Part shown: piece by piece, positions 25,951-38,704 of the stretch | How the letters are laid out: every line of letters begins with the position of its first letter | Position numbering within the stretch: the first letter of the stretch is position 1 | NCBI RefSeq assembly: GCF_018873765.1 | Contig: NC_057925.1 | Coordinates: forward strand, 6,583,568-6,647,567 | Source of the DNA: Telopea speciosissima | Taxonomy: Eukaryota; Streptophyta; Magnoliopsida; Proteales; Proteaceae | Length of the DNA stretch: 64,000 bases | Reading direction: 5' to 3' | The notes under the pieces: model-generated | Told to the model about the DNA's origin: nothing | Seen by the model: only the letters and a program-made list of their open reading frames with translations | Databases searched by the model: none | Made by a program: the position numbers and the translations under genes

Positions 25951-28247
25951 AATTTGGGTTGGGGATGCTTCAATCTTAGATTTTATTCCTTTGTGCAGAA
26001 TAACCACTTCTAACTCTTGTTCCAGAGGTATTTGGCAAGAGAAAGCAACGAGACTCTCAATCCAGTTTTGCAGTTAGTGGTTTACAGTAGACTTTTTATA
26101 CCCCACTCCCTTCCCTCCCAGAAAAAAAGAAAAAAGATGAAGCAATCTTTGTTCTCTTTCCCTGAGCTAATGTGTGAAATTCATTTTCGAACATTGGTTG
26201 TCCATTCAGTTGTAAATTTCTAATTTTGAACTGCATGACTTGGTTATGTATCTTTTGTGTTAATGTGATGGGGTCTACTGGAAATGTTTTTGTATATGAG
26301 CGAAAACTATTGGTAGTTTTCTGCCTTAACAGTTTAGTGTTGTAGCTTTCTATGCCATTAGATTTATGTAACATTCTTTTCATTCACTTGCCAGGATTAA
26401 TGCATTGGAAAGTGTTTTATGCCAAATGAGAAATAAGCATATGGATGAGATCCACGGGGAAGATTAGGGATCCAAACTAACAGTTCCATGCAGGTTGAAG
26501 GAGAAAAAAAGATTTTCTAATTTCAGCAATGTGAGAAAGCTTTAGGTTCTTCTCTTCTAAGGCTTTGGCTCTTTTAGTTTCCTCTGAATAAATTAAGGTC
26601 AGGCAAATCAGCCATTAAAGAGCCATCGGTGGTTCGGGCATCACTTCCTTTCTCTAGGATCTTAGCCGCCTAGCCTGCTTTCCTATTTGGCTCCCCAACG
26701 GGTACCAAACATCATAGCTTCCTTTAAGCCTCATTGTCTAAATGGAAAAATGTGGGTGATAGTAAATCAAATTTGGCGTTGGAGATTAAGGAAAAGAATT
26801 TCCCAGAGTCAAATAGAATTCACATTTTCTATATCTATAGAGTGGACAAACGCCAAACCTGTAAACCATTCTCCTGCTTATAAAACCTTTAAGATTTCTA
26901 TTGGAAAACCATAACCAGCCCAACTGTGGCAATTTCTTTGCAGCAATTGGCAAAACATCGGATCTACTGACAATGATCCTTTCTAACTGTGTTGATCTTG
27001 AAAAAGTTCATGTGTATATTTTTTTTTGGAATAGGGAGCTTTATATATATTTTGTATAGAGGGGGAGGGGGGGATCGAACCAGGGAGGGGATAAGGTACC
27101 AGCCAGGAGACTCGAACTCTAGACCTCTTGGTAAGCATGGGCATGAAACACACCACGGCTCACCAACTGAGCAAGGCAGTTGTTGGTAGTTCATGTGTAT
27201 ATTTTTAATTACTAGTAGCCACAACCTTTATCTTTTTATTAAATAACTGTTAAACGGAAGTGTACCCCATACAATTAAATCTGAGACTAGCTCTCATATC
27301 ATTTTAGGGGGTGAATTTTACGTGCAACACATCTAGTTATGCTTGGTCAGTCATCTTAGGAAGAGCAGGATTACAGCACCCACGGTGGCATTCATTGTTG
27401 GGAGTTCGGTTTGGCTAGAAGCAGGAAATTCTACCCTCAGGTAGGAACCTCACCCATCCTCTGTTTTCCAAAACAAGAGGCTAAATCTGGAGTCCTACGC
27501 AAGTGATCACCAAGAGCTGTCGACGAGGTCTGAGAACAGGTATAACACAAGGTGTGAGGTTCCTCCAAGCACCTTTCAACTCAACTGTGAAGCAGAACCG
27601 ACAAGGGTAACCTGCAGGTTGCATTGGTCATGGTGATTTAGATTTTGAAGTCAGACTCAAAGAGCTAGAGCAAATAGTTACAGGTGCATGTTGCAGGAAG
27701 ATGCCAAGCTCCTTGCCATGAAGAATGGGCTCATTCACTGCTGCTCTTTAGGCCATTGACAAGCTTAGTGATGGAGAGTGAAGCTGAATCAGGTTATCAA
27801 AGCCCTCCTCCAAACCTGATAGTTGGGTTTCTGCTGCTGCTATCTTTCTTGAGATGGATTTTGTTTCCAGTTTTCTTTTTCTCTCATCTCTTTTGCCTTT
27901 GATCATAGACCTGTTAAGCATTCGGCCACTAATGCTGCCAAACACGTTCCATCTCCCTGAAGTCCATTTTTGGACTTCTTCGCAGATTGGCTTCTCCTCT
28001 TGTATTTGATTCTTCTGGCTTCAGTTAATTTATATATTTTTGACAACTCCCAACCCTCCACACCATCATCTCCCCTCCCCCCACAACCCCCCCCCCCCCA
28101 AAAAAAAAAAAAAGAAGAAAAAGAAACACCCCGTTAAATTGATGTAATGCAGCCTATTGGACCATGGTTGGACTTGGGAAGCCTTGCATATACATTATGT
28201 TCCATACAGGATAAAAAAATGCTTCCATCAAGGCTTTAGTTATAGAT
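25951..28247. other. Space between the converging DPMS1 and UBA2 genes
   Basis: Begins with the DPMS1 3' untranslated region and ends with that of the UBA2-like gene. It holds one young SINE (27024-27188). A C-run/A-run junction lies near 28086-28115. No open frame with recognisable coding content was found. Confidence 0.5.
27024..27188 (-). mobile_element. tRNA-derived SINE with long target duplication
   Basis: On the minus strand it opens with an A box (GCTCAGTTGGTGAGC) and a B box (AGAGTTCGAGTCTCC) at the spacing of RNA polymerase III promoters, and ends in an A-rich tail. AGTTCATGTGTATATTTTT is present on both sides (27005-27023 and 27189-27207), 19 bases without a mismatch. Complete boxes and a perfect duplication suggest a fairly recent insertion. 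Confidence 0.88.
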
Positions 28248-31200
28248 TCATTGTTTCGGAAAATAATATGGGTACCCGCTTATTCCAGCTGGTGCTGCAG
28301 TGGGAAGTCCAACAAGTTCTTTCTTTATAGCTACCGGAGCATAAGAAATCTGAGTTTGTGGCGGGTATGGAGCAGCAGCTGTGGCAGCATGATCCGGGTA
28401 AGCAGAACTAGGATATGCTGCTACAGATTGAGGGTAAGCAGAATAGCCTACAGAAGCAGTGTTGACAACATGTGCCTGTTGAGCATATCCTGCTGGCACG
28501 GAAATGGCTATAGGGACCACTGCTGCTGGTAGCTGTGTTTGTACCACTTTTCCCTTCTGAGTGTCAGCAACTTTCACAGTGATGTTCCGTCCCTACAACA
28601 AAAGGTAGCATAACAAAGAGGCAAGAAATCAAAGAATGACTTCTAAAACTTACTGCAAGGTTAAAGAATTGATGCAGAAGCGAAGTAGAGGAAAAAGAGG
28701 CTGCCGGTCTTACTAGGAATCTCAGTCCTGTTCTCTCGTTGGGATTCTGTTATCAGTCCTATTTTTATCTTCTATTGGTTATTAGTTAGTATTATTAAGG
28801 CTGAATTAGGTTCTGTCATTAGCAGTCCTGATTTGCTTGTTATTTCAGAGCCCTAGTCAGTATAGGACACTCCAATAGCAGGTTGATTGAGGAGTTTTAA
28901 GTCAATTCTGTTTTGTTTTTTCTTTTCCTTTCAGATCAGGTTTGAGTCCAGCATGTCCTTATTCATTCCTGATTGGCTCCTATCAATCAATCAATCAAAT
29001 ATTATAAATAGATGTACTGGCTTTCACCCCCCCCCCCAAAAAAATAAATACAATTTGAAGTAATACATCAGTTCAGATTTCTTGAATTTTTCTGTTGTGG
29101 ATTCAGTACCGAGCTTGATGGATTCCAAGTGGAGCTTAGGTGGATTCCTAGCCTGGTTATCCTTCTATCTATTTATCTTTCTATCAAGCTCACAAGTCAC
29201 ATTCTATCAATTTCTAAACCCTGCGGCACTTCTGTTTTGTAAGAAAATACAAGAATCTACTCTGTTTGTGATCAGACAGTAGTTTCTGTTATTCAACTCT
29301 CTATGATTCTGTTTAGTTTCTGAACTTTCTGATCGATTCCTAGAGTTCAAGAGCTGCTATAAAAAATCCTAGTAGAACTAGGCCTCCTCAGAAACTCCTT
29401 ATTCTGTTATCAAATTTTGCAGGCTGAATCTGCTAATACGGTACTCGATCGGAGTTTGGGACCATTCTGAGCTTTCTGCATTCAATTATACATTTCTTCC
29501 AAATCTGGTTTGTTCTGTGATCCTTCTGTGAACTAGTTTCCGCTAAGCTATAATGACATAGAGACTGGTTTACATTAGATATGCTTGAAACAACCAATCC
29601 AGGACTATCAAAATCTAGTAGTTATTTGTAATGCAACTAGCATGACCAAGGGTATGCTTGACACAACTTATCCAGGAGTATCAAAATTGGAATTACTGCT
29701 TTACATGTGATTTGGATAAGCAATAGATAACATAGGGCAATTGGAAGGATCTAGGTATTTTGGGTATTAAATAGAAGATTCGGTGGTTGTCCAATCATTT
29801 TTACTCACTCTTTTTAAGACTTACAAAGTTAATTCAGCCATTCAAAAGTAGAGACTTGATTCTGCATATTTCATTTCTCCCATCTTCCAGGAAAAGCACT
29901 AAATGATCGTGCTTCCACTTTATCAAAACTTCATGTTGAAAATTTTTATAAAGGTACAAGCTGCAAGATGTGGGTTATCAAATGCCACAAACAACAGTTC
30001 TCGCTAAAATGTACTTTTAAGTTAAAATTTGTCTTTTACCATTATCATCATGCCAAAAAAAATTCGAACTTACTAAAGGTATAATTTAGAAATTCTCAGT
30101 AGTAAAGTTCATTGCAATAAAATTGACATTTTTTGTCATTAGCATAAAGGAAATTGTCAAGTGACTATTTCAGATATCTGGGGTCTATCATACACAAAGA
30201 AGGTGACATAGATGGCAATGCCTCACAAAGAATTAAAGTAGGATGGATGAAGAGGAGAGGTGCAACCGGAGTTCTATGTGACCGACACATTCTTTTAAAG
30301 CTTAAAGGAAAGTTCTACAGGACTGTTGTTCGACCGGCTATGATGTAGCGGAATGTTGGGCAGTTAAGAAGTGCCATATAGCGAAGCTATGTGTTGCAGA
30401 GATAGGATGTTAAGATGGATGTGCGGCAAAACTAGGAAGGATAAAGTAAGGAACGAACATATTAGAGCGGATGTGGGAGTCGCCCAATCAGCGACAAGCT
30501 CCGAGAATGTCGCCTGAGATGGTTTAGCCATGTACAACGGAGGTCTAGGGATGCCCCAGTAAGGAGAAGTGAACTGATGCCGATTGAAGGAGCTAAAAGA
30601 GCTAGGGGCAAGCCTAAAATGACCATAGGTGAGGTTGTGAAGAATGACATGCATAGTCTGGGTCTTGTACCAAGTATGACCTCGGATAGAGCCTATTGGA
30701 GGGCAAGGATCCACGTTATCAACACCATGTAGCTGAGATTTTCCTGAATTCCTGGGCTATCCTCTTTCCTCTTACTTTCATCTTTCATTTTCCATTACTT
30801 ACCTTTCTTATCCAATTTCTTTTAAGTTTCTCTTACTTTCCTTTGTTTTGAAAGGATCCATGTGGGCAACCCCATTTAGTTGGGATAAGGCTGTGTAGTT
30901 GTCATATAAAATGTATATCCTAGAATATCCATCCTTGAGGTGCCACTCGGCCAGGTGGCAAATTTCCAACTATAGATAGTGGAGGCCTGGAATCGAGTCC
31001 CACTTCACATGCCAGGTTGGGTTGGACGGGTTAGGGGGGGTAATGCAATCTAAAAATCCAGAATATGGATCTCCGATGCAAGCAGACCCAATTATCAAAT
31101 CTGTGATCAAATCTGAGATAAAGAAAGCAACTGAGTTGTCAAGGGAGGAAATCAGATTGATGGAAAGAGAGGGAAAATTGATGAGATTAATTTGCTTGGA

Positions 31201-34200
31201 AGGAAGAAGAGAGGAGAAGAAATTAGGAATGGGATACCAATCCTGTATGCACTGCTCAACAGCACCAAAACCGATAAAAAAAAATCATATTATTAATTAT
31301 TTACTCAAATCATCTCTAATTTATGTGGTTGTATTACATATATATATAAAGACCCTCTAAAATTCCTAAATTGACTCATAAAAGGACTCCGAATCACACT
31401 CACACACACACTCAATAAAGTAAATAAACTCAAAACATAACTCTATCTAGCTATTAAGTATTCTAATCTAACTCAAGCACTCAACTTAACTACTAATCCC
31501 GTGTACTAATTTTGTTCCTACTTCATGGACATATAAATTAGACTCGTTACAAAGAAACCCCCCAAAAAAATAAAAGGCCCAACCTATAATATAACTACCC
31601 AAAAGGTTAATTTCAGGCAATTGGACTACCCTAAAGCAATTGCATCAATTCCCCCCCCCTGGGTTGAACAAAGCTCATCCTTCAGTTTTGTAGAAGGGTA
31701 AAAAAAGAACTAGGGAGACTGTCTCATGCTCCGCATCAGTATCGAGAATCAAGTTCGGAAAATGAAACGTTGATGGCATATCCTTATCTTGAAATATATG
31801 GGGAATAACAAACTCAATATGTAGAACATCTATCACTGCAGTAGAACCTATTGTTGTTTCACCCATATTAATCATATCGTCCCCCTTTACCGTTACTTGT
31901 TCCCACATTAGAGCGGCCTTCCTCTTGTGTTGACCCTTTCGGCTCTTCCAATGGCTGCACTATCGGTGTCGCCTCCTTTGACTCTGAGTATACTTCGTTA
32001 ACCAATACTTTCAAAACAAATGTCTATTGTAGATGAGAAGGCTTTATATTGCACAAATTGCTATTACGATCAACCTACACCTTCTTGCCCTTCCTACCAT
32101 TGCCAACCAACTTTAATGATGCATTCAGAAGATTCAAATATCTCACAATAAGCATCATCACAGTATTGGGATATTGAGAATTCAACAAAGACATCATCCT
32201 CAGACTCAATGACGATCTCGTTAGTCTTTTATAACATCTCTACCACAGACCGCAAGATGAAATTGTCACTCTGCCCGTCATCTATGAGTAATATAGCAAT
32301 TAATCTGTTGAGCAAACAAAATTTGATCTTGAAAATGTAAATATCCATGGCCAGGTTCGGCTCTAATACCAACTAAAGCAATCTGAAAATCCCGATTATG
32401 GATCTCAGATGCAAGCAGCCCCAATGATCAAATTTATGATCAAATCTGAGATGAAGAAAGAAACTGTGTGGTTAAGGGAAGAAATCAGATCGATGGAACG
32501 AGAGGGGAAAAAAGATGAGATCGATTTGCTTGGAAGGAAGAAGAGAGAAGAAGAGAAGAAATGCAAACACTCAACACTTGACTACTAATCCCGTGTACTT
32601 TCTCCCCACTTTATCGGCTAATAAATTAGGTCCGTTACAATGAAATCCAAAAAAATAAAAAGCCCAACCTATAATATAACTACCCAAAGTTCAATTTCAG
32701 CCCATTGGACTGCCACCAGCACCTTATGGGCCAGCCTCCCAAGTTTGTGCAAAGGCCTCCATTCGGGATTAATGTCTAATGCAACTGCATCAGGGGATTT
32801 CCTTGTAATAACAAAAAGAAATACTCAAATACATTCAGTATTCAATACCATTAAGGATAACACATTGAAGTATGGCAGAATGCATTCTGCAAACTATTGC
32901 AGGAAAATGAAGTCAAACAAACATCATATAATTGTACAACAGAGCAACTGAGCCATGAAAGGAGGAAAAAATGTAAACAGAGAATAAAAGCTTCCTTTGG
33001 AAATACTGTTCCAAAGGATTGAAATTTTGGGCAAAGATGCCTATGAAGAAAAATATTACCCATTATTTCCATTTGTATTCAACAATTACTATTTAAGTCC
33101 GCTCTCTAACTAAATTAATAGCTAAGAAATCATGTATTAATGGATCTCTATACTATTTCACAGAACTATTGCATAAAAGTTTTTTAGGGTCACCTTCTGC
33201 CATTTAATACAAGGATACATGAGCTATCCACTGCCCATGCAAGACAATCCAGAACAAGTGTAGCCTCAGGGTGTTAATGGTTGAAGGCAATCAATGCAAG
33301 CAAAGTTATTTAGAAATTAGAACCATGCATAAAGATGATCTATAGGAAAAACCATGCATAGAAGTGATCTATAGGAAAAACCACGCAAGAGATAACATCA
33401 GCGGGCTATCTTACGCACCCCAAGAATCTTATTTGGATCATCTATGGCCTTCCTTGCAGCCTCCACTGTCTTGTATGTAACAAAGCCAAAGCCACTACAT
33501 GCAAAAGAAGGAAGACTACATAGTTCATCAAAGCTAAAAAGAGAGATGAAGATACAGAAATGCAAAATACTTCATTCAATAATGTAGCCACTGCATGCAA
33601 AAGAGGAAAGAGATTATAATCAAACTGTACTGAGAATGTTAAACACCAAATTGCAGAACAAACTGTTATCAACAATACAGAGAAAAGGATGTGTATTTTT
33701 TTACCGAGATTTGTTTGTCTCTTTGTCGTAAGCAACTGAACCTTCTTCTATCTCACCATGCCTACAAAAAAAGTTGAGCAGAATCTCACTGGTGGTTTCT
33801 GGAGAAAGGCCTCCAATATAGAGCTTCCTCAGCGCTTGATCAGGGGTTATGCTTGCACTACTTAGGCTCTCACAAGCTAGGTTACAGACGGCCAAGCGAC
33901 CCTGATACATATTATTTCCTAATGTAAGCATTATGTAAATATTAAAAAAACCAAGAGACGAACCCTATCTATAAAAGATACGGCTAATTACAGAATGCAT
34001 TCAAACAGCAGATAGATGCTATACCCTGATAAGAGTTAGGAAATGAGGTAAAAAACAGTCATGCAGTTCAGATGTGGAAAATTGAACCTTCATATTGTAA
34101 ACACCGATTTGCGGACCACAAGGAAATACATGAATAGGTAGCAAAACAGTTTCAAACAAGGAGAATGATAAAGGACAAGAATACATACACCATTTTTTAC

Positions 34201-37200
34201 TTTTTCTTTTCCTTCTCTTTTAGATGGATGGAAACAAATGTTAAGAGTAAAGTCTTTCATTTTTATTGATGATAACAAAAAAGACATGTTACAACCCAAA
34301 TGCATAAGAATTACATATTTGAGGGGACTCAGGACTCTATGAAAGGATGGAGGAAGAAAAAAACAAGGCAAGAAATCCCGGGTGGGAGGAGAGCTCAAAA
34401 AAGAGAGAGAGAGAGAGAGAGAGGAAAAGTAGACAAAAGTTCCCAAAGAGAAAGAAACACTCGGTCAAACCTCCAAAACACCGTTTCCTGACACCAAGCA
34501 ACCCTTTGCAACCTATCACCAGTGAGTTTTCTACTTACGTCAATCAATTTGCTAGGTTCCTTTAATGCACTTTGAGTTGACTCCATGTGTTTAAACGTGA
34601 TGAACCCATACCCACGAGATTTTGCAGTGGCTTTGTCAATAATCACAGCTCCTTCCTCGATTTCCCCATGCATTTGGAATGCCTGGATCATTAGACACAC
34701 AATCAATAAGTTTGGAATACCCATCACGAGCAGAGAGAAATGAAAACTTTCCAGAGAATAGCCAAGCTGATAAACAAATCTCCTGATTGTCCAGAACAAA
34801 CAAATAGCAAAGGGCGGAAAATATCTTAACATTTTATAAACAGGAAACATGAAGCAGATCATCTGTCCAACTGATGAATAGTTTTGGCCGAACTTTTATT
34901 TCATCAGGCAATCACTCTACAGACATTGGAAACACACAATCAAGCAATGCACTCACAGCACACAGGGTCTCTGAAGTGGTGTCCCAAGCCAAGCCACGAA
35001 CGAAAAGCTTTCGATGGACTGGATCAGCACTTGCAATACTTTTAATTTCTTCTGCAACTGAAGGATATTGGGACCCGCTGCAAAGCTCAACATGCAAACA
35101 CACACACATGCACAGAGTCAATTCACACAGCATTCAATCAGGGTCAACACTAACATGTCCTCTTTCTCCTGATATGAAGACAAGGTAGCAGGGAAAACCA
35201 ACTTCAATATTCTCACCTTCCGGAAAAAGAAAATTAAATGGAAGGGAGTGGAAACTCTCCCATGGAGTCATTGACTCGTGATGTACAGAAGATAATAATC
35301 CCACCTTACAAACATCCTAAAGTAATATTTCAAATAGTTTTTCCACCCATGCCTGCAGACCAATTTCCCACATTTGATGACAATATTAACAATTAGATTA
35401 AATTTGAACCCCATTCCCTGTTGAAAGTAAATATGTATATTGGAGTCCAAATTCATCACTTCACTTTAAGAATACCACAGAAGGTGTCCAGCCTAGTGTC
35501 AGGAACAAGAAAGCTCAATTGTGATGCCTGGTCTTCTGGCTATCCTGTGTCAAAGGCATCTCCAAATATGGAAACAATTTTATCCTTTTAATGTGTCCCT
35601 ACCCCATAGCTACTAAGCACTCTAAAGAAGCTCAAGCCTCTGGCATCCTAATTGATTAAAGAATTTCGACACTTCTCCTCATTGTTCTCTTGACCTTCTT
35701 TGGTAGTCACTGCCATTATTGATTGAACTCTTTGAATGTCATTTCTCGGATGGAAAGCAAATAGTCAGCTTTCTGGAATCTAAGAACTACTACTATAAAC
35801 CATTCCCAAGGGATCTTGGGGATAATATTGATAGTATGTATTTTTGCATAGTTGAATTAGAACAAGTCCATATTTTGTAGAAGAGATTCTGTATGTCTTG
35901 GAATATGTAATCCAGAATACCGTGGGGATATTCTGGTCCTTTTGGGCTTACTTAGTTGTTAAGTTATTAGGATTAGATTGCTGCTCTTATTGAGTCAGTT
36001 AGTTAGGGGTAATTATGTCTATTTCAGTCCCTTCGTAACTTTCCCCTCTATTTATAATAGAGGGGCTTACCTATCAATGAATAAGTAATTCCATTATCTA
36101 ATTCTCTTTCTAACCCACGATTTTGCCAACATGGTATCAGAGCAGGTCTGATCTAGGTTAGAAAGAGATCGAATTATTAGAGTTTTCCTGTTCTGCCCCT
36201 GCGTTGAATCTAGTACTGTTTTCTGACCAGATTCATTGACATCGAATCTGAAATCTATGCTTTGATTTATGCATTGATATCTGGTTCTGTTCATTACATA
36301 TCTCAGACCTATTATCAGTATATAATCGATTACTTATTGCTGTTCTTAGATTCTGATTTCTAACCATAATACCCCTAGTCCTATTGCTACTAGGACTCAC
36401 CCATATCTGTTGATCTGACCATCCAATTAGGTCCAGATATTCAGAAGGTCTTCCCCTCGCCATTAACTGAACTTGATATCAGTTTGTCTGGCTTGGCCTC
36501 CTGATTTTGTGTTCTAGTTAATCTCCCTAAATCTGAACTTTTCTCTAAATAAAGATCTTGTTATTGGTGTTTGAGTCATTCAATTCAGTACTACATTAAG
36601 TTGTCCCCACTCCCCACAAGACCGTAGCTGAGATGTATTCGGTAGAGAATGACATGTTTTGAGTGAAGAAATTTGAGTTTTCTTAAAATCTTCAGTGTTG
36701 TTGAGCAGTGCATACGGGATTGGTATTCCAAAACTGCTCCCTCCTCCTAGTTTTGTTCATTTTTCTTTCTAGATGTGATCTTTCCTCCCTCTTTTCTTCT
36801 TCCCGCTTCTTCCAAATCTGGGTTTTCTGGAACTTAATCCTTCTATTTCGGATTCTGACTTTTGTTTAATGTTTCATCATTAAAATCAGTTCATAAATTA
36901 ATGGGCAAGAGATCACTGCCTAATCGTGTGGGGCCTGCACAAACGCGGAGGCCAATGAGAATGCACGTGGGGGCATCAACATGGATGAGATTTTTAATTT
37001 CACGGGCGGGCGGGGCGGTAATTTTACGTGCTCCTCTGTCTGGGCGCAGGTTCTACGCGACCAGGCAGCGTTCTTTTTCCCTAAATTAATATATGATTTC
37101 AGTTGTTTTCAAAACCAAAAATTCTACTGGACTTACAGAAATCCTAGTTGAATTTGACTTCTTTAAAATTCTGATTTTTGAACTTCAGTCGTTCTTCTCT

Positions 37201-38452
37201 GAATCCTGGTTATTTTTTGCTAATCATTCTTAAAATTTAGACCATAAGTTGACTGATGTTATAATCCCCAGAATTTTGCCCATCGATTCTGCAGTATTGC
37301 TCAATCCTACCTGCAGAAGAATTTTTCCATTGGTGGAAATTTCAACTGAGAGCATACTTTGCAGAATTATTTCCCTTGTTAAATAGTCTACTCGACCAGA
37401 ATTCATAGCCATATGAGTTGTTTTGATCAAGTTATTAACCTTTCTCCTAATCTGTTTTGTGTTCTTTTCCTGTGATCCTATTGCAAGCTACTTTCCCATT
37501 GGAATTCTCCTGGTTTACAGTAGAAACAATGGAGTAATAGAATTGCCAGCCTGGAAAACTCATTGCCCATCCAAGTACCAACATCAACCTAATGACTTGA
37601 TTAATCCAGATGAATATGAAAAAAAAAGAACCCCAAAATGCATGACAACCACAGGAAAAAATGGGAAGGAAGAAAATATTGAGTGGTGGAGAGAAGAAAC
37701 AAGAAAATAACAGACCATGCAATAGTTTTATTCTGACTTGAAATGTAAAATGCAAGGCAAACCACATGTGGATTAAAACATTAGGCAAACTAGAGAAAAC
37801 ATTTAGAGTATTAACTTTGATAGTTTTAACAGTTTAAAACCTTGGACTTCTTATATAAATTATGATTTTTTCTTCTTAAGGTTGGAAAATAAATTACAAC
37901 TTCAATATACAGCTTTCATCCAGGTTCCAGCATCCTGCTATTGCTTTATACAAAATCAACACTACAGGATCACACAAGAAAAATGCAGAAATCGCTTCAA
38001 TTGAATAGAAAAGAACCCAGAATACTAAATTGAAAGTGTTAACTAAAAAAAGGTAATAAAAATGCCAAATTTCAATTTTTAAATTTCGTGTACAACTTAA
38101 GATGCATTTGTGTCATTAGTTCACCAAAACCCATAGGGAGCATGGTGTCTTTCCAAAGATTAAACCCGCAGGGCCTCCTATTATAATAATAATAAAAAAA
38201 TTCAAACTACAATAACCTAACAAACAAACAATCTCAAAGAATAACACAAACATGCCACAACATCATAACTGGAAAGAAAAAATATCGAACAAAAGGGGAT
38301 ATTGGGTTTCAGTTATATATTTACAGCTTGAGAAGAAGATCGAGCAACTGGTCTCTTCTGAGGGGATCAAGAAGCAAGCGAAGCTGCTCTAACGAAAGCG
38401 AAGACTGTCCATTGCTCGTCTCATCGAGCTTCCTTTTCTTCACGTCCTCCAT
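28248..38452 (-). CDS. UBP1-associated protein 2 (UBA2)-like RNA-binding protein with two RRMs
   Basis: UBA2 proteins are nuclear RNA-binding proteins linked to mRNA stabilisation and abscisic acid, wounding or senescence responses in Arabidopsis. Exons on the minus strand: 38452-38325, 35077-34957, 34682-34539, 33901-33705, 33494-33419 and 28592-28248. All joins are GT-AG and in phase, giving 336 residues. The start [11 protein letters not shown] carries a basic stretch, followed by a leucine-rich helix ([15 protein letters not shown]). RRM1 shows LFVRGL (67-72) and RGYGFITF (106-113); RRM2 shows LYIGGL (158-163) and RGFGFVTY (197-204). The tail is rich in alanine, tyrosine and proline. It is shorter than the Arabidopsis members (over 400 residues), mostly in this tail. 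Introns 1 (3.2 kb) and 5 (4.8 kb) hold LTR fossils, a LINE and a MITE. Which of UBA2a, b or c is nearest I cannot say. Confidence 0.92.
30150..30903 (+). mobile_element. RTE-type LINE, 3' end of reverse transcriptase region
   Basis: The translation in shifting frames gives [54 protein letters not shown] and [15 protein letters not shown], then [14 protein letters not shown]. This order is typical of the C-terminal part of plant RTE LINEs. It closes with GTTGGGATAAGGCTGTGTAG, close to the family's usual end. It is broken by stops and frame changes and lies in UBA2 intron 5, in the opposite orientation to the gene. Confidence 0.85.
31044..32792 (-). mobile_element. Small non-autonomous LTR retrotransposon, fossil
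   Basis: Two direct repeats, 31044-31647 and 32377-32792, share long blocks (for example GATCAAATCTGAGAT and TTTGCTTGGAAGGAAGAAGA). They enclose about 730 bases. Read on the minus strand, a primer site resembling that for initiator tRNA-Met (TTGGTATTAGAGC, 32360-32372) follows the 32377-32792 repeat, and a purine run (about 31651-31659) precedes the other. The LTRs differ in length through a large block present only in 31044-31647, so the insertion is not recent. No capsid or polymerase domains are seen. The total size of 1.75 kb resembles the TRIM/SMART class. It lies in UBA2 intron 5, in the gene's own orientation. Confidence 0.72.
35860..36600 (+). mobile_element. Copia-like 5' LTR with primer site, fossil
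   Basis: The stretch up to 36130 contains a TATTTATAATAG box and ends CCAACA. It is followed at once by TGGTATCAGAGC (from about 36131), the classic primer site complementary to initiator tRNA-Met. About 450 bases of leader-like sequence follow, then the trail is lost. No coding domain or 3' LTR was found, so only the head of an old element remains, in UBA2 intron 1. Confidence 0.65.
36903..37081. mobile_element. Mutator-type MITE with perfect 9-bp target duplication
   Basis: A 179-bp element. The left end GGGCAAGAGATCACTGCC matches the reverse complement of the right end, GGGAAAAAGAACGCTGCC, and the match goes on through CTGGTCGCGT/CTAATCGTGT and CCTGCGC/CCTGCAC. TAAATTAAT stands at 36894-36902 and again at 37082-37090 without mismatch, which fixes both borders and points to a Mutator-type transposase. 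It is notably GC-rich within an AT-rich intron. The open frame at 36862-37089 is incidental. Confidence 0.88.
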
Positions 38453-38704
38453 TGTTAACCGTTACTACTTTTTTTCCCCTGTACAGCCAAAAACTCCTAT
38501 GTAATGCTGCAAGGTTCACAAACTTGCAATGAAGGTTCCCGTTCACTGCGTTGGATCTAAGAATAAACACCGTGTTTGGTTACGGATTTTAAACTGCGCC
38601 CCGTAAACTCTCCGGGCTCGGGCAGCTGATGGTCCATATTCAGTCCATTGTCCCGTCATTCTTACTCCATACTCCGTAGGGTGCAATCCACATGGGGTCT
38701 CAAG

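Noticed and set aside
27120-27188. A tRNA gene on the minus strand
   Set aside because: A and B boxes are present, but no cloverleaf acceptor stem closes, and the unit ends in an A-tail within a target duplication. It is a SINE head.
28086-28115. C-run/A-run junctions here and at 21172, 29030 and 52036 as elements
   Set aside because: Simple homopolymers, likely slippage products or sequencing-sensitive sites; no ends or duplications.
28700-29560. An LTR in UBA2 intron 5
   Set aside because: It has a TATAAATA word and LTR-like style, but no partner, no clear TG/CA borders and no primer site could be found.
34395-34862. A 155-codon minus-strand frame as a separate gene
   Set aside because: Its middle is UBA2 exon 3; the two ends are intron, read through without splice borders.
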